A stretch of DNA of 64,000 bases from Kordia sp965283645 (GTDB taxonomy: Bacteria > Bacteroidota > Bacteroidia > Flavobacteriales > Flavobacteriaceae). Both the position numbers and the translations under genes were made by a program. The stretch is taken from positions 806,001 through 870,000 of the forward strand of contig NZ_CBDIPG010000001.1 of assembly GCF_965283645.1 (NCBI RefSeq). The letters are read 5' to 3'. This document shows positions 9,032 to 17,087 of this stretch, piece by piece (positions within the stretch are counted from its first letter, which is position 1; every line of letters begins with the position of its first letter). The notes beneath the pieces are model-generated. The model worked only from the letters and a program-made list of their open reading frames with translations, was not told the DNA's origin and did not search any database.

Positions 9032-9597
9032 GTGGCTAGACTTCTTAGAATTACTTCACTTTAAGATTGTTGGTGTATTGGTAAGTGAATTATTTAACGT
9101 GAGTTTGACATAAATTCTATGCAATTAAAATTTTGAAGGTATTTAGCAAGTAATTTTTAAGATACTGAATTATAGATTTTTACTTTCATTCTTCATGTTC
9201 GCACAAAGAGAAGAAACAAAAAAAATGTGCTTTTCCAGAGGTGTTTTTCTAAATTTTTCAGTTCACAATTCTCTTATTTTAAATTAAGGAGTTCATAAAT
9301 CTACGATTTCCAAGGCTTGAGCAGAAATGACTTGTTAATGTATAGTTTTAGGGGAGTTTAACGTGTTTCTTTAGTTTGTAATAAATATCTTTAAATAGAA
9401 AAAGAGGAGTAAGCTTACTTTGCTTAGCCATTTTTAAAATAAAGTCACTAGAAAACAACGATATCTTGATTGTAAGCGGTGTTCTTTTTAGAACTTCATA
9501 AAAAAGATACTCTTAAAAGCACTAAGAATGCCTTGTTTTTTTGTGAAATTATTGGGTTCTGCAACGGTTACCAGTGTTATGCGTTCGTTTTTCTTAT
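9032..9597. other. Gene-poor stretch with a possible coding remnant
   Basis: About 570 bases with no intact gene. On the minus strand, 9488-9604 reads open for 39 codons with protein-like composition (for example ERITLVTVAEPNNFTKKQG, ending in FFMKF and a stop) but has no start codon in frame. It may be the tail of a lost gene downstream of the alcohol dehydrogenase. Nothing else is recognised. The AT-rich composition matches the flanks. Confidence 0.35.
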
Positions 9598-9605
9598 GAA
9601 TAGGC

Positions 9606-10598
9606 TTAGACTTTCTTATTTAGATTGACAACTATTTTACCAACTACAGTACGTTGTTCAAGGCTATGAATAGCATCTGGTACGTCTTTTAAGGAAATAA
9701 CTTTTTGTATAGCGGGATTTATCTTTTTATCAGCAATCATTTCAAGCACTGTTTTTATATTTTTTGTAACCTCAACCTCTTGAGTTAAAGCCATAAATTT
9801 CTGACTACCACGGTCGAAACGACCAAAAAGTTTTAGCTTAAGCATATTGTAAAAATCACCTCCAACTAATACATATTTACCATCTTTCTTTAAAATTTGT
9901 TTGTATCTGCCTGGACATTCAAAAGATGCCGTATCAAAAACAACATCAAACTCATTTCCTTTTAACGCATTGATTGAGCCCTGTTTTTTATAGTCAACAA
10001 TCTCATCTGCTCCCCAACTTCTTACTGCGTTAACTTTTTTGGTTGAACATATTGCAGTTACATAGGCTCCCTGAGCTTTTGCTATCTGAACACCAAAAGA
10101 TCCAACTCCACCAGAGGCACCATTAATCAACACTTTATCTCCTGGATTAATTGAGCAGAGTATCATTCCCATCATTGCGGCTTGGCCAGATATAGGTACT
10201 GTTGCGGCTTGCTCAAAAGAAACGGTTTGTGGCTTCTTGACCAAGTGTTTAGCATGTACGATTGCATACGTTGCAAAACCTCCTCCAAGGGATTTTCGAA
10301 TATCAGCTACGACTGTATCTCCTATTTGAAAACCCTTAACATTTTTCCCGATGAGTTGAATTGTTCCAGCAATGTCCATTCCTAAGATTCTTTTTTTCTT
10401 AGAAGGTCTGAACAGTCCAAAAACCATCCGAATAATAAAATAATTTGCTCGGACAATATACCTATCGGCAGCATTAATAGAGGCACATTCAATTTTCACT
10501 AAAACTTGATTCTTGTTGGGCTTAGGTATTTCCCTATCATCGACAAGTTCCATTACTTCCTGAGGGTCACCATAGTTTCGGAAAACAATAGCGCGCAT
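9606..10598 (-). CDS. NAD(P)-dependent MDR alcohol dehydrogenase / quinone oxidoreductase-like
   Basis: A medium-chain dehydrogenase/reductase of about 331 residues, cytoplasmic, probably NADPH-dependent. It has the GroES-like N-terminal domain beginning MRAIVFRNYGDP, the GMDIAGTI segment, and the nucleotide motif GASGGVGSFG. No structural or catalytic zinc cysteine cluster is seen, which favours the quinone-reductase branch. The frame is open further upstream, to TTG at 10685 and an ATG at 10628, but family similarity starts at the ATG at 10598, so that start is chosen. It lies just behind the AraC gene at 10689 and is probably its operon partner and target. Substrate is unknown. Confidence 0.85.
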   Translation of the reverse strand: MRAIVFRNYGDPQEVMELVDDREIPKPNKNQVLVKIECASINAADRYIVRANYFIIRMVFGLFRPSKKKRILGMDIAGTIQLIGKNVKGFQIGDTVVADIRKSLGGGFATYAIVHAKHLVKKPQTVSFEQAATVPISGQAAMMGMILCSINPGDKVLINGASGGVGSFGVQIAKAQGAYVTAICSTKKVNAVRSWGADEIVDYKKQGSINALKGNEFDVVFDTASFECPGRYKQILKKDGKYVLVGGDFYNMLKLKLFGRFDRGSQKFMALTQEVEVTKNIKTVLEMIADKKINPAIQKVISLKDVPDAIHSLEQRTVVGKIVVNLNKKV

Positions 10599-10688
10599 AA
10601 ATTTGGGTACAGATTTTAAAGGTTGCATATTTTTTATTACAAATCTATAGGGAAGCAATGATTCAGCCTTTGCCTGTGGGCTCAATCA

Positions 10689-11534
10689 TTATTCACTGAG
10701 GTTCTTTCTAAATTCAGTAGGCGAATAGCCATATTGATCTTTGAACATTCGCGAAAAACTGGAAGGGTTAGTGAATCCACATTCATAGCAAACCTCTTTT
10801 ATCGAGCTTAGAGAAAAAACTAAAATTCTTTGTGCCTTCTCCAACTTTTTTTGAGTGATGTATTTAGCTGGTGTGCTGTCATACATTTTGTTGAACTTTC
10901 TTTTGAAGGAGGCCATACTGTTGTTTGTCATAGCCGCCAAACGTTGAAGGTCTAATGGCTCATACAGATTAGAGTCTATGACTTCTCTAAATGAAAAAGT
11001 TTTATCAGAAAATAAACTTCTTATGATTATATTCAAGTTTGAAGATTCGTCAGTTTGCAGGAGAAGTAGAATAATTTCTTTTAATTTGAGTACCAAAATT
11101 TCTTCGCTAAGTACATTTTTGTGTTCGAAAAATTTAGCGATACAAGAAAAATAAGCTTCTACAAGGGCTGTAGCATCTTCTTGAGAAGTATCCTTTTTCA
11201 GTGGATGATCCAATTCTTTCCAAAATTTCGGCTTTTGGCCATCAAAAACTTTTTGTAGCACCTCTCTATTAAAATGAACTATAATAGCACTCAACTTTCC
11301 AGATTCAATTGTTGAAAGGCTACGACCGACTGTTTTACCGCATAACGAAAGGATAACCGTGCCCTTTATAGCTAAAAATCCTGAGTTTGTTAAGTCCTGC
11401 TCATCACCTTCTAAAACATAGGCAAAACAAGATTCGGCTGGTAAATCAAATCCTCCCTCTATAGGTGTTAGTGATTCATACCATGTAAATAATGGTTTTT
11501 CAAAGAGTAGGATTTGTTTAAATTTATTAGGCAT
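10689..11534 (-). CDS. AraC-family transcriptional regulator
   Basis: A 281-residue regulator. Residues about 180-281 hold the two helix-turn-helix motifs of AraC, with the second-motif signature IKEVCYECGFTNPSSFSRMFKDQYGYSPTEFR read in part at residues 245-276. The N-terminal 170 residues are a cupin-like sensor domain. The stop codon is within 100 bases of the alcohol dehydrogenase start, so the two are probably cotranscribed and the regulator may control the enzyme. The ligand is not predictable. Confidence 0.9.
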   Translation of the reverse strand: MPNKFKQILLFEKPLFTWYESLTPIEGGFDLPAESCFAYVLEGDEQDLTNSGFLAIKGTVILSLCGKTVGRSLSTIESGKLSAIIVHFNREVLQKVFDGQKPKFWKELDHPLKKDTSQEDATALVEAYFSCIAKFFEHKNVLSEEILVLKLKEIILLLLQTDESSNLNIIIRSLFSDKTFSFREVIDSNLYEPLDLQRLAAMTNNSMASFKRKFNKMYDSTPAKYITQKKLEKAQRILVFSLSSIKEVCYECGFTNPSSFSRMFKDQYGYSPTEFRKNLSE

Positions 11535-11558
11535 ACACTTATTTTATTCCTTATTCTT

Positions 11559-11590
11559 AACAACCTTCTTCTAGGTTGTTTTTTGCTTTT
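11559..11590 (+). terminator. Terminator-like hairpin with no upstream plus-strand gene
   Basis: Perfect stem AACAACCT-TCTTCT-AGGTTGTT followed by TTTTGCTTTTT on the plus strand. The flanking gene starts at 11534 on the minus strand, so the hairpin is oriented against it. It may be a relic, or may block antisense transcription into the AraC promoter. Confidence 0.5.
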
Positions 11591-11599
11591 TGTTAATTG

Positions 11600-11757
11600 G
11601 CTCTAACGATTTGCGTATGAAACGTAGTGTGTAAAAAGACACTAACTTTTCGGTTAAACACAGCGCCAAATTTAAAAATTTGGCAAACTTTGTAAATAAG
11701 TACAAACCTTTTGATTTGCACTTTTTAGCAATGTTTTATACACCGTATTGTACAGCA
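11600..11757. repeat. Structured palindromic element A (attC-like in shape)
   Basis: The ends form an imperfect inverted repeat. GTATGAAAC at 11615-11623 pairs with GTTTTATAC at 11733-11741, with weaker outer pairing of CTCTAACG against CGTATTGTACAG. Two inner hairpins lie inside: AGTGT/ACACT at 11626-11645 and CCAAATT/AATTTGG at 11665-11683. The element abuts the stop codon of the AraC-GyrI gene. Its outer end matches, in inverted orientation, the near end of element B on the far side of that gene. The shape recalls integron recombination sites or structured Bacteroidetes intergenic repeats. Confidence 0.5.
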
Positions 11758-11761
11758 TTTT

Positions 11762-12682
11762 TTATTCGATTGGTATATTTAAATCAACTATGAATTTATT
11801 TTCAGGATGCTCTCTGTAATCATTGTGGTAAATTTCAAATGGATTTTCAGAGCTCTTTTTATATCCATTTTCATTCATCCAAATAAAAAGGCTCGTCCAA
11901 GATTTTTCAAATTCATTTGGTGTTATTTCAAAACGACCAACAATACATTTCCCTTTATCAATAGTCAATTTATTAATCTCACCTTTTGTTTCAAAGGGTT
12001 CATTAGTTGTCAAAAAGATACTCATACGAACCTTGCCAGGCGCAGTAACTTTAAAACTGTCGTAGAAAATTCTGCCCATTTTAGCTTCTGATTTTTTTAG
12101 TAAGCCTTTCGGTATTGCCCATTTGGTAAGTTTTTCAAAAGCGTTTTCAATTCCGCTTATTCCAACGTGAGTTACTCCCGCAAGAGTCAATTTCGGTGTT
12201 TCTTTAATTTCAATTTTTGCATTCATTTTTGTCCATTTTTTTAGATTATTAATGATGCAAATATATTTTTCGTAGTCAGGATATTCTTGTCCGTTCTTGC
12301 TTTTAAGTTGACGAATCTTGCTATGTCTATTTGGGTTTTCCTTTATAAATCTGGTAGGACTTATTCCAAAATACTTTTTAAAAGTTCTTGAATAGGAAGA
12401 ATTATCACTAAATCCGTACTTGTGTGCTATTTCTGTTGTTGTGATGTTTTTATGAAGCAAATCCGAAGCTGATTTTTCAATTCTCCGCCTTGTTACATAT
12501 TCATTTAGAGTTTCTTCAGTAACAAATTTGAAAACTCTATGAAAATGGAATGGTGAGAAAAAAGCAATTGCTGAAACAGTATTTAAAGATAAATCCGATT
12601 CCAAGTTTTTGTCAATAAATTCAAAAACTCGATTAATTCTATTTTTGTAATCGGTTTCTATTTCTTTATCTAATATTTTCAT
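11762..12682 (-). CDS. AraC-family regulator with C-terminal GyrI-like effector domain
   Basis: A 306-residue regulator with reversed layout: the AraC helix-turn-helix pair occupies about residues 10-105, and a GyrI-like small-molecule-binding domain fills residues about 150-306. The second recognition-helix block reads EIAHKYGFSDNSSYSRTFKK, followed by the family motif FGISPTRF. Relatives sense drugs or other amphipathic ligands. A TTG-initiated extension is open to 12703 but runs into the flanking palindromic element, so ATG at 12682 is preferred. No target gene is adjacent. The gene is bracketed by elements A and B as a cassette-like unit. Confidence 0.88.
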   Translation of the reverse strand: MKILDKEIETDYKNRINRVFEFIDKNLESDLSLNTVSAIAFFSPFHFHRVFKFVTEETLNEYVTRRRIEKSASDLLHKNITTTEIAHKYGFSDNSSYSRTFKKYFGISPTRFIKENPNRHSKIRQLKSKNGQEYPDYEKYICIINNLKKWTKMNAKIEIKETPKLTLAGVTHVGISGIENAFEKLTKWAIPKGLLKKSEAKMGRIFYDSFKVTAPGKVRMSIFLTTNEPFETKGEINKLTIDKGKCIVGRFEITPNEFEKSWTSLFIWMNENGYKKSSENPFEIYHNDYREHPENKFIVDLNIPIE

Positions 12683-12692
12683 TTGTGGATAG

Positions 12693-12918
12693 ATGCAGTA
12701 CAACGTATGTATAAAAGGAATTCCTGTTATTTCTAGTATAACTAAACCTAAATTTCAATATATAAATTTAGTCAAAAATTAAAGCTAAACGAATTTTATG
12801 CAAAATCAAACTAAAAAATAAGATTTATATTATGTTTCGTCGAATTCATTTGCTTCTCCTGTACTTATACATTTTCCAACTACTATAAATTTACTTTTTT
12901 AAACTACCCGTTGTGCAT
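12693..12918. repeat. Structured palindromic element B upstream of the AraC-GyrI gene
   Basis: Terminal inverted repeats ATGCA(GT)ACAACG at 12693-12705 and CGTTGTGCAT at 12909-12918 enclose about 200 bases, with an AGGAATTCCT palindrome near the left end. The left end also matches the minus-strand right end of element A: TACAACGTATGTATAAAA here against TACAATACGGTGTATAAAA there. It therefore contains the promoter region of the AraC-GyrI gene. Confidence 0.45.
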
Positions 12919-12949
12919 TTTGAGTTCAAAAGTATAAACAAGCGTCTGT

Positions 12950-12990
12950 TAGAGTGATTTTGAGGTACGAAAAATTGTATCGAGAACTTG
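12950..12990. repeat. REP-like intergenic repeat fragment
   Basis: AGAGTGATTTTGAGGTACG...GTATCGAGAACT resembles the element at 60452 (ACTTCGAATGAATTTGTG...GTATCGAGCGAGAAGT). Such sequences are scattered between genes in flavobacterial chromosomes. The remaining gap to 13227 shows nothing I recognise. Confidence 0.35.
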
Positions 12991-13227
12991 TGTAGGGTAA
13001 AAATTCTATTCTCAACACAAATTTTACTCATTTTCAATCGTAAAATTCACTCCTTTAGATTCGTATGTAATTAATTGTTAACTTAAAAATGGAAAAACTT
13101 TCTGTTTGTACTCCAAAAATGACGAATTAGTAAACAAAATTAAAAATATAATGTCACGTTTAAAGTTTCGAAAAGTTATAGTTGTAGAAAGAAGTCTTAA
13201 TGACTTTTATAAACGAAATTTTATATC

Positions 13228-13476
13228 ATGAGAAAAAAGAATCTTAAAAAACTACAACTAAGAAAATCTAGTGTTTCAAAACTTTATGGAGGTAGCAGTG
13301 CAGCGAATCCTGGTAATGATAATACTGATACTGGTAATAGTCATTATGATGAAAAAACAGTCTGGGGAGATTATGGATGTCCATCATATAGTGAGTTAAG
13401 AACTGCCTGCTATTGCTATTCAATTGATGCTAAAGACTGTCATAATGATAATCTAGCACCAGATACCATGCAGTAA
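13228..13476 (+). CDS. Small peptide with double-Gly leader, putative RiPP precursor
   Basis: An 82-residue protein. The N-terminus MRKKNLKKLQLRKSSVSKL followed by Gly21-Gly22 has the layout of Bacteroidota natural-product leaders (K-L-x-L-x-K-x-x-[IV]-x-x-L then GG). The remainder is Asn/Asp/Ser-rich and carries four cysteines (51, 61, 63, 71) with many Ser/Thr residues. Known relatives are matured by lanthionine or grasp enzymes and exported by a C39-peptidase transporter; none of these is in the window. A strong UUCG-loop terminator follows. It may be an orphan precursor served from elsewhere, or a small secreted Cys-rich peptide of another kind. Confidence 0.65.
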   Translation: MRKKNLKKLQLRKSSVSKLYGGSSAANPGNDNTDTGNSHYDEKTVWGDYGCPSYSELRTACYCYSIDAKDCHNDNLAPDTMQ

Positions 13477-13485
13477 TTTTTAACT

Positions 13486-13512
13486 AGCGATCTTCGGATC
13501 GCTTTATTTTTC
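13486..13512 (+). terminator. UUCG-tetraloop terminator, shared between convergent genes
   Basis: Perfect stem AGCGATC-TTCG-GATCGCT followed by TTATTTTTC. It terminates the small-peptide gene, and its trailing T tract overlaps the 3' end of the minus-strand TPR gene. Confidence 0.9.
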
Positions 13513-14211
13513 AGTTTCCTCATGTAACAATTTTAGTATTATTTCAGCTTTTTTATATTTATACGCCTTTTTAGCAACAATTTTTTGAAATATGTTTTTA
13601 GCTTCTTCTTTTTGATTTACATCAAGATATACCAATGCTAATGCCCAATTTGCTTCTTCCTGAACCGTTTTTATTTTGCTAGCTTCTATTAAGTATGGAA
13701 TAGCTTTTTGTGATGCAATTGGTGTTTTTTTCAAATAACACATAGCAATATTATAATTTGCAAAACCCTGTATTTTTCCTGTAGCAATGATGGCTTCCCA
13801 ACGTGCTATACTGTTATCATATTCTTTATTTTTATATGCCGTAATCGCTTCTAAAACTTGAACATTTACAGTGTTATTTCCTCTTGTTATAACAGCATGA
13901 TTGTCAAAACTTATTAAATTTTCTATCGATTTATCTACAAGTGCATCATAACTAGGCGTTGAAAATGTTGCAATAGTATACGTTACAATTCCAGCAATGC
14001 AAACAATGGCCGCCGCAATAGCAAGTTTTGAAAATGAAAACAGTCGTTTGTTTGTTGCATCTTCTTTTTCTACACCATAATCGTCTTTCAAACGTTGTGC
14101 CCATTGGTTTCGTTTATCACGATCAAACTTAGCTTGAATCAATGTTTCACTCATTGTTTCAAGTTCTTCGGCTGAAAGCTCGTCTCCTCCTGTATATTTT
14201 TTATGCTGCAT
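13504..14211 (-). CDS. Single-pass membrane protein with TPR-like C-terminal domain (possible anti-sigma factor)
   Basis: A 235-residue protein. Residues 1-60 are charged and cytoplasmic (a segment near 12-25 could bind a sigma factor). A hydrophobic segment lies at about 64-86 (LAIAAAIVCIAGIVTYTIATF). The outer domain from about 115 contains helical repeats of TPR type (AITAYKNKEYDNSIARWEAI; NYNIAMCYLKKT). It is 33 bases downstream of the sigma-factor gene and codirectional, the usual place for an anti-sigma partner, although it lacks a zinc anti-sigma (ZAS) motif. The role as sigma regulator is inferred from context. Confidence 0.75.
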   Translation of the reverse strand: MQHKKYTGGDELSAEELETMSETLIQAKFDRDKRNQWAQRLKDDYGVEKEDATNKRLFSFSKLAIAAAIVCIAGIVTYTIATFSTPSYDALVDKSIENLISFDNHAVITRGNNTVNVQVLEAITAYKNKEYDNSIARWEAIIATGKIQGFANYNIAMCYLKKTPIASQKAIPYLIEASKIKTVQEEANWALALVYLDVNQKEEAKNIFQKIVAKKAYKYKKAEIILKLLHEETEK

Positions 14212-14244
14212 ATACTTTTTATATCGTATGCTTACAATTTTGTA

Positions 14245-14847
14245 CTACTGTTTGTAATGTTTCAAAAAAATGGACCGTAATGTTTCTAAGCATCGTTGTT
14301 TTTGCTTTCGCAAAGCGGCATCCGATTTTCCTAGTGTATCGGCCAATTCTTTTAAGGCTATTTTTTTATAATAATAATTTTCCAATAACTTACTACATTG
14401 ATTACCAAGTAATTTCCAAGCTGCATCTAAATAATCAAGAATTGCATCATCTACTTTTTCAAATTCATCTTCTACTCTATCATCGTCATCAATTTCTGAT
14501 AATTTTGCCTTTTTCTTAAATGCATCTGTTAAAAACTGACTTGCCATTTGTGTAAATAAAAAACGCATGTTGTAATAAGTGATTTTCCCTTCAAGCAATC
14601 GTTTTCTAAACTTTAATAACGCGTCCATTGTTGCATCATATGCTGTAGATCGATCTGTATTGTAACGATTCATTAAATACGTAATTGTTTCTTCAAACTG
14701 CGCTAAAAATATCTTTTCAAACAAATCATCATCACCATTTTTCATTTTTTGAAGCATCTTATCAAACTGAGCTTCCGTAAGTCCAAAATTTTGTTTCGCT
14801 TTCGCGCGATTGTTCTCGGTAGTATGTTCGGTAGGTTGATGCTTCAT
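14245..14847 (-). CDS. RNA polymerase sigma factor, sigma-70/ECF-like
   Basis: A 200-residue protein with two sigma-like parts: a region-2-like helical block at about 50-115 (FEETITYLMNRYNTDRSTAYDATMD read in part) and a region-4-like helix-turn-helix at about 150-195 (YYYKKIALKELADTLGKSDAALRKQKQRC read in part). The region-2 part is divergent from ordinary ECF factors, matching the Bacteroidota sigma-like proteins found beside TPR and CHAT genes. It is divergent from the T9SS/CHAT genes at 14993. The 145-base divergent region probably holds the promoters of both units, and the sigma factor may drive them. Confidence 0.75.
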   Translation of the reverse strand: MKHQPTEHTTENNRAKAKQNFGLTEAQFDKMLQKMKNGDDDLFEKIFLAQFEETITYLMNRYNTDRSTAYDATMDALLKFRKRLLEGKITYYNMRFLFTQMASQFLTDAFKKKAKLSEIDDDDRVEDEFEKVDDAILDYLDAAWKLLGNQCSKLLENYYYKKIALKELADTLGKSDAALRKQKQRCLETLRSIFLKHYKQ

Positions 14848-14992
14848 AATTCTTTATAAAACTAAAGAAAAAAAGTTTTCATCGGTAGTATAAATAAAAA
14901 ATAACTGAAATGTGACTAAAAAAATGTCACGTTTGGTTTTTGACTTGGTTATATGTAAAATCAAACAGTATTAATCATTAAAACCAAATACC

Positions 14993-16969
14993 ATGAGAAA
15001 AAAATTATACCTCTTATTTGTACTTTTAGCATCACTCGTTTCATTACAAGCTCAAAATCCTTGCTGTGATGCTACAAATAATTTATTAATTAATGGAAAC
15101 TTCAACACAAACACTTGTGCCGTAAACAACGATTTTAATGGAAACTGTGTTCCAAATTGGTCAAAAGTTGATGGTTCTCCTACTTTAGCAAACTTTAATA
15201 CTAATCCATTTGCTTGGATGTGGTCTGTTCACGGAATTGGTGAAGCCATTTTAGGACGTGCTAACTTTGAGCAAGGAGTTACCTATGATATTTGTTTTAG
15301 AGTCCGAACTGGCGATCTTAATACAAATGATCCGAATGTAGCAAATATTGCCACCATTAATTTAGTAGCTACCAACAACACAACAAATCTTGATGTTACT
15401 GCAACACCAAATGGTCAAATTATTTTTCAAGATACCATGGGTACGTATTTAGGAACTTGGACAACTGTTACTGTTCCGTTTACACCAAATATGGATTATG
15501 AACAATTGTGGATTTTTCCATTTATGCAACAACCTAGGCTAAATGGCGTGAGTCAGGCAGAAATGAGCATTGATGATATTGTTATTTCTGAACGTACTTC
15601 TATTGATCCGTCTTTGCTTTTAATGGACGATAATTATTGTCAAAGTGATGCCATAATTCCGTTACATATTCCACAAAATATGATGAATTATCAATGGATT
15701 ATTTCTGAAATTAATACTGCTGGAATTAGTACACAATTTACATCTCCATTGACTTCGAGTCCAGCACCATCAGTAAATTTAAGAAATATTTGGAACGGTT
15801 TTCAAATTGGAAAGCACTATCGCATTACATTAGCTTATGAAGATGATTGTGGAAATATATATACGTACGAACATGATATTTTTATCAAAGAAGAAACGAG
15901 TCAATTTATAGATATTTCGCTTCAATGTGGGCAATCATTTGATATCAATCGGTTTGACATTGTTGATCCGTGTAATGGACCAATTCTTTCTATTGAAGAT
16001 TTAAATACAGGTACATCATACGATCCTAACATACCAATAACTTTGTTTGAAGATGCATACTTAAAAATTACCTATCCAGATTGTTGTATTCTTTATGTAC
16101 ATATTAGAATTGAAAAAGAAGCAGAACAAATTGTAGAATTTTGTCCTCCAAAAGACGGCAAATTTTTAATGGAAGCTTGCGGAAATGGTGTTGGCGGTTA
16201 TTACGATTATTATGTAAATAATACAGCTATCCGCACCACAGATTCTTCCATGTGGGTTTCGTATGTACCTGGCAATTCATATTCGGTAACGTATACTTCT
16301 CCACAAGGCTGTACTTGTACTGCGATTTACAAATTGGCGCAACCTATTGTGCAAAATGTATATGCAACTTGGTGTGCAGGAACTACAAGTTTTGATTTAT
16401 CAACGATTATTGATCCAGATTGTCAAGCAAATATTGATGGTTTTAAACTTGTTAATAATGCTACAGGACAAACCTTTACAAATTTGACATTAACTGATCC
16501 GAATGGCGGTTACGATATTTTTGGGAATGGTGGAAATGGCGACTTATTATGTTTAACATATACTAGTTTTGAAGGAAGTTGTACAAAATGCATCACCAAC
16601 ATAACCTTGCGTTTTTACAATGGAAATTGTGCCAATGTGCCTGTTCCTGTATATTGTACATTTAAAAGAGACGCGCCACAAATTAATGCGGATATTGTAC
16701 GATTTAAAAAAGAAGATCTGAATTTTAGTGTGTATCCAAATCCTTCAAACGGAAATTATACAGTACGTTTCAATTCAACTATATCGCAACAAGCAAAATC
16801 ATTTTCCATCAATGTAAAAGATATTTCAGGCAAAACAATTCTAACAGAAAAAACAATTGATGTTACGTCCGAATATCGTTTAGATATTTCTACATATGCG
16901 CCAGGAATTTATTTCTTATCGGTAGAATTTGGCAATAAAATAGAAGTTAAAAAATTGATCAAAAATTAA
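14993..16969 (+). CDS. T9SS-secreted protein with type A sorting domain, Cys-rich ectodomain
   Basis: A 658-residue exported protein. A signal peptide covers residues 1-20 (LYLLFVLLASLVSLQA). The first 200 residues form a carbohydrate-binding-like beta-sandwich region with paired Cys (PCCDATNNLLINGNFN start). The middle is Cys-rich and repetitive with Ig-like composition. The last 80 residues are a type A sorting domain (SVYPNPSNGNYTVRF ... KKLIKN) that directs passage through the type IX machinery and surface attachment. No enzymatic motif is seen, so a structural, adhesive or recognition role is likely. It is the first gene of the unit ending in the CHAT protein. Confidence 0.85.
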   Translation: MRKKLYLLFVLLASLVSLQAQNPCCDATNNLLINGNFNTNTCAVNNDFNGNCVPNWSKVDGSPTLANFNTNPFAWMWSVHGIGEAILGRANFEQGVTYDICFRVRTGDLNTNDPNVANIATINLVATNNTTNLDVTATPNGQIIFQDTMGTYLGTWTTVTVPFTPNMDYEQLWIFPFMQQPRLNGVSQAEMSIDDIVISERTSIDPSLLLMDDNYCQSDAIIPLHIPQNMMNYQWIISEINTAGISTQFTSPLTSSPAPSVNLRNIWNGFQIGKHYRITLAYEDDCGNIYTYEHDIFIKEETSQFIDISLQCGQSFDINRFDIVDPCNGPILSIEDLNTGTSYDPNIPITLFEDAYLKITYPDCCILYVHIRIEKEAEQIVEFCPPKDGKFLMEACGNGVGGYYDYYVNNTAIRTTDSSMWVSYVPGNSYSVTYTSPQGCTCTAIYKLAQPIVQNVYATWCAGTTSFDLSTIIDPDCQANIDGFKLVNNATGQTFTNLTLTDPNGGYDIFGNGGNGDLLCLTYTSFEGSCTKCITNITLRFYNGNCANVPVPVYCTFKRDAPQINADIVRFKKEDLNFSVYPNPSNGNYTVRFNSTISQQAKSFSINVKDISGKTILTEKTIDVTSEYRLDISTYAPGIYFLSVEFGNKIEVKKLIKN

Positions 16970-17087
16970 TCATACAATTTGTAAAATATCACATAGTAAA
17001 AAATTGCTGTGTGCTATTTTTAGTACTGACATTGCATACCTTTAAAGCTTTACAGTAACTATATTTTAACCTCAAAACAATTTAAAA

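Noticed and set aside
9606..12703. Prophage or integrative element with integrase
   Set aside because: No integrase, transposase or phage gene is visible in the accessory island, and no tRNA-like attachment site is seen.
13504..14847. Maturation or immunity genes for the RiPP-like peptide at 13228
   Set aside because: The neighbouring genes are a sigma factor and a TPR protein, with no LanBC, grasp or C39 motifs.
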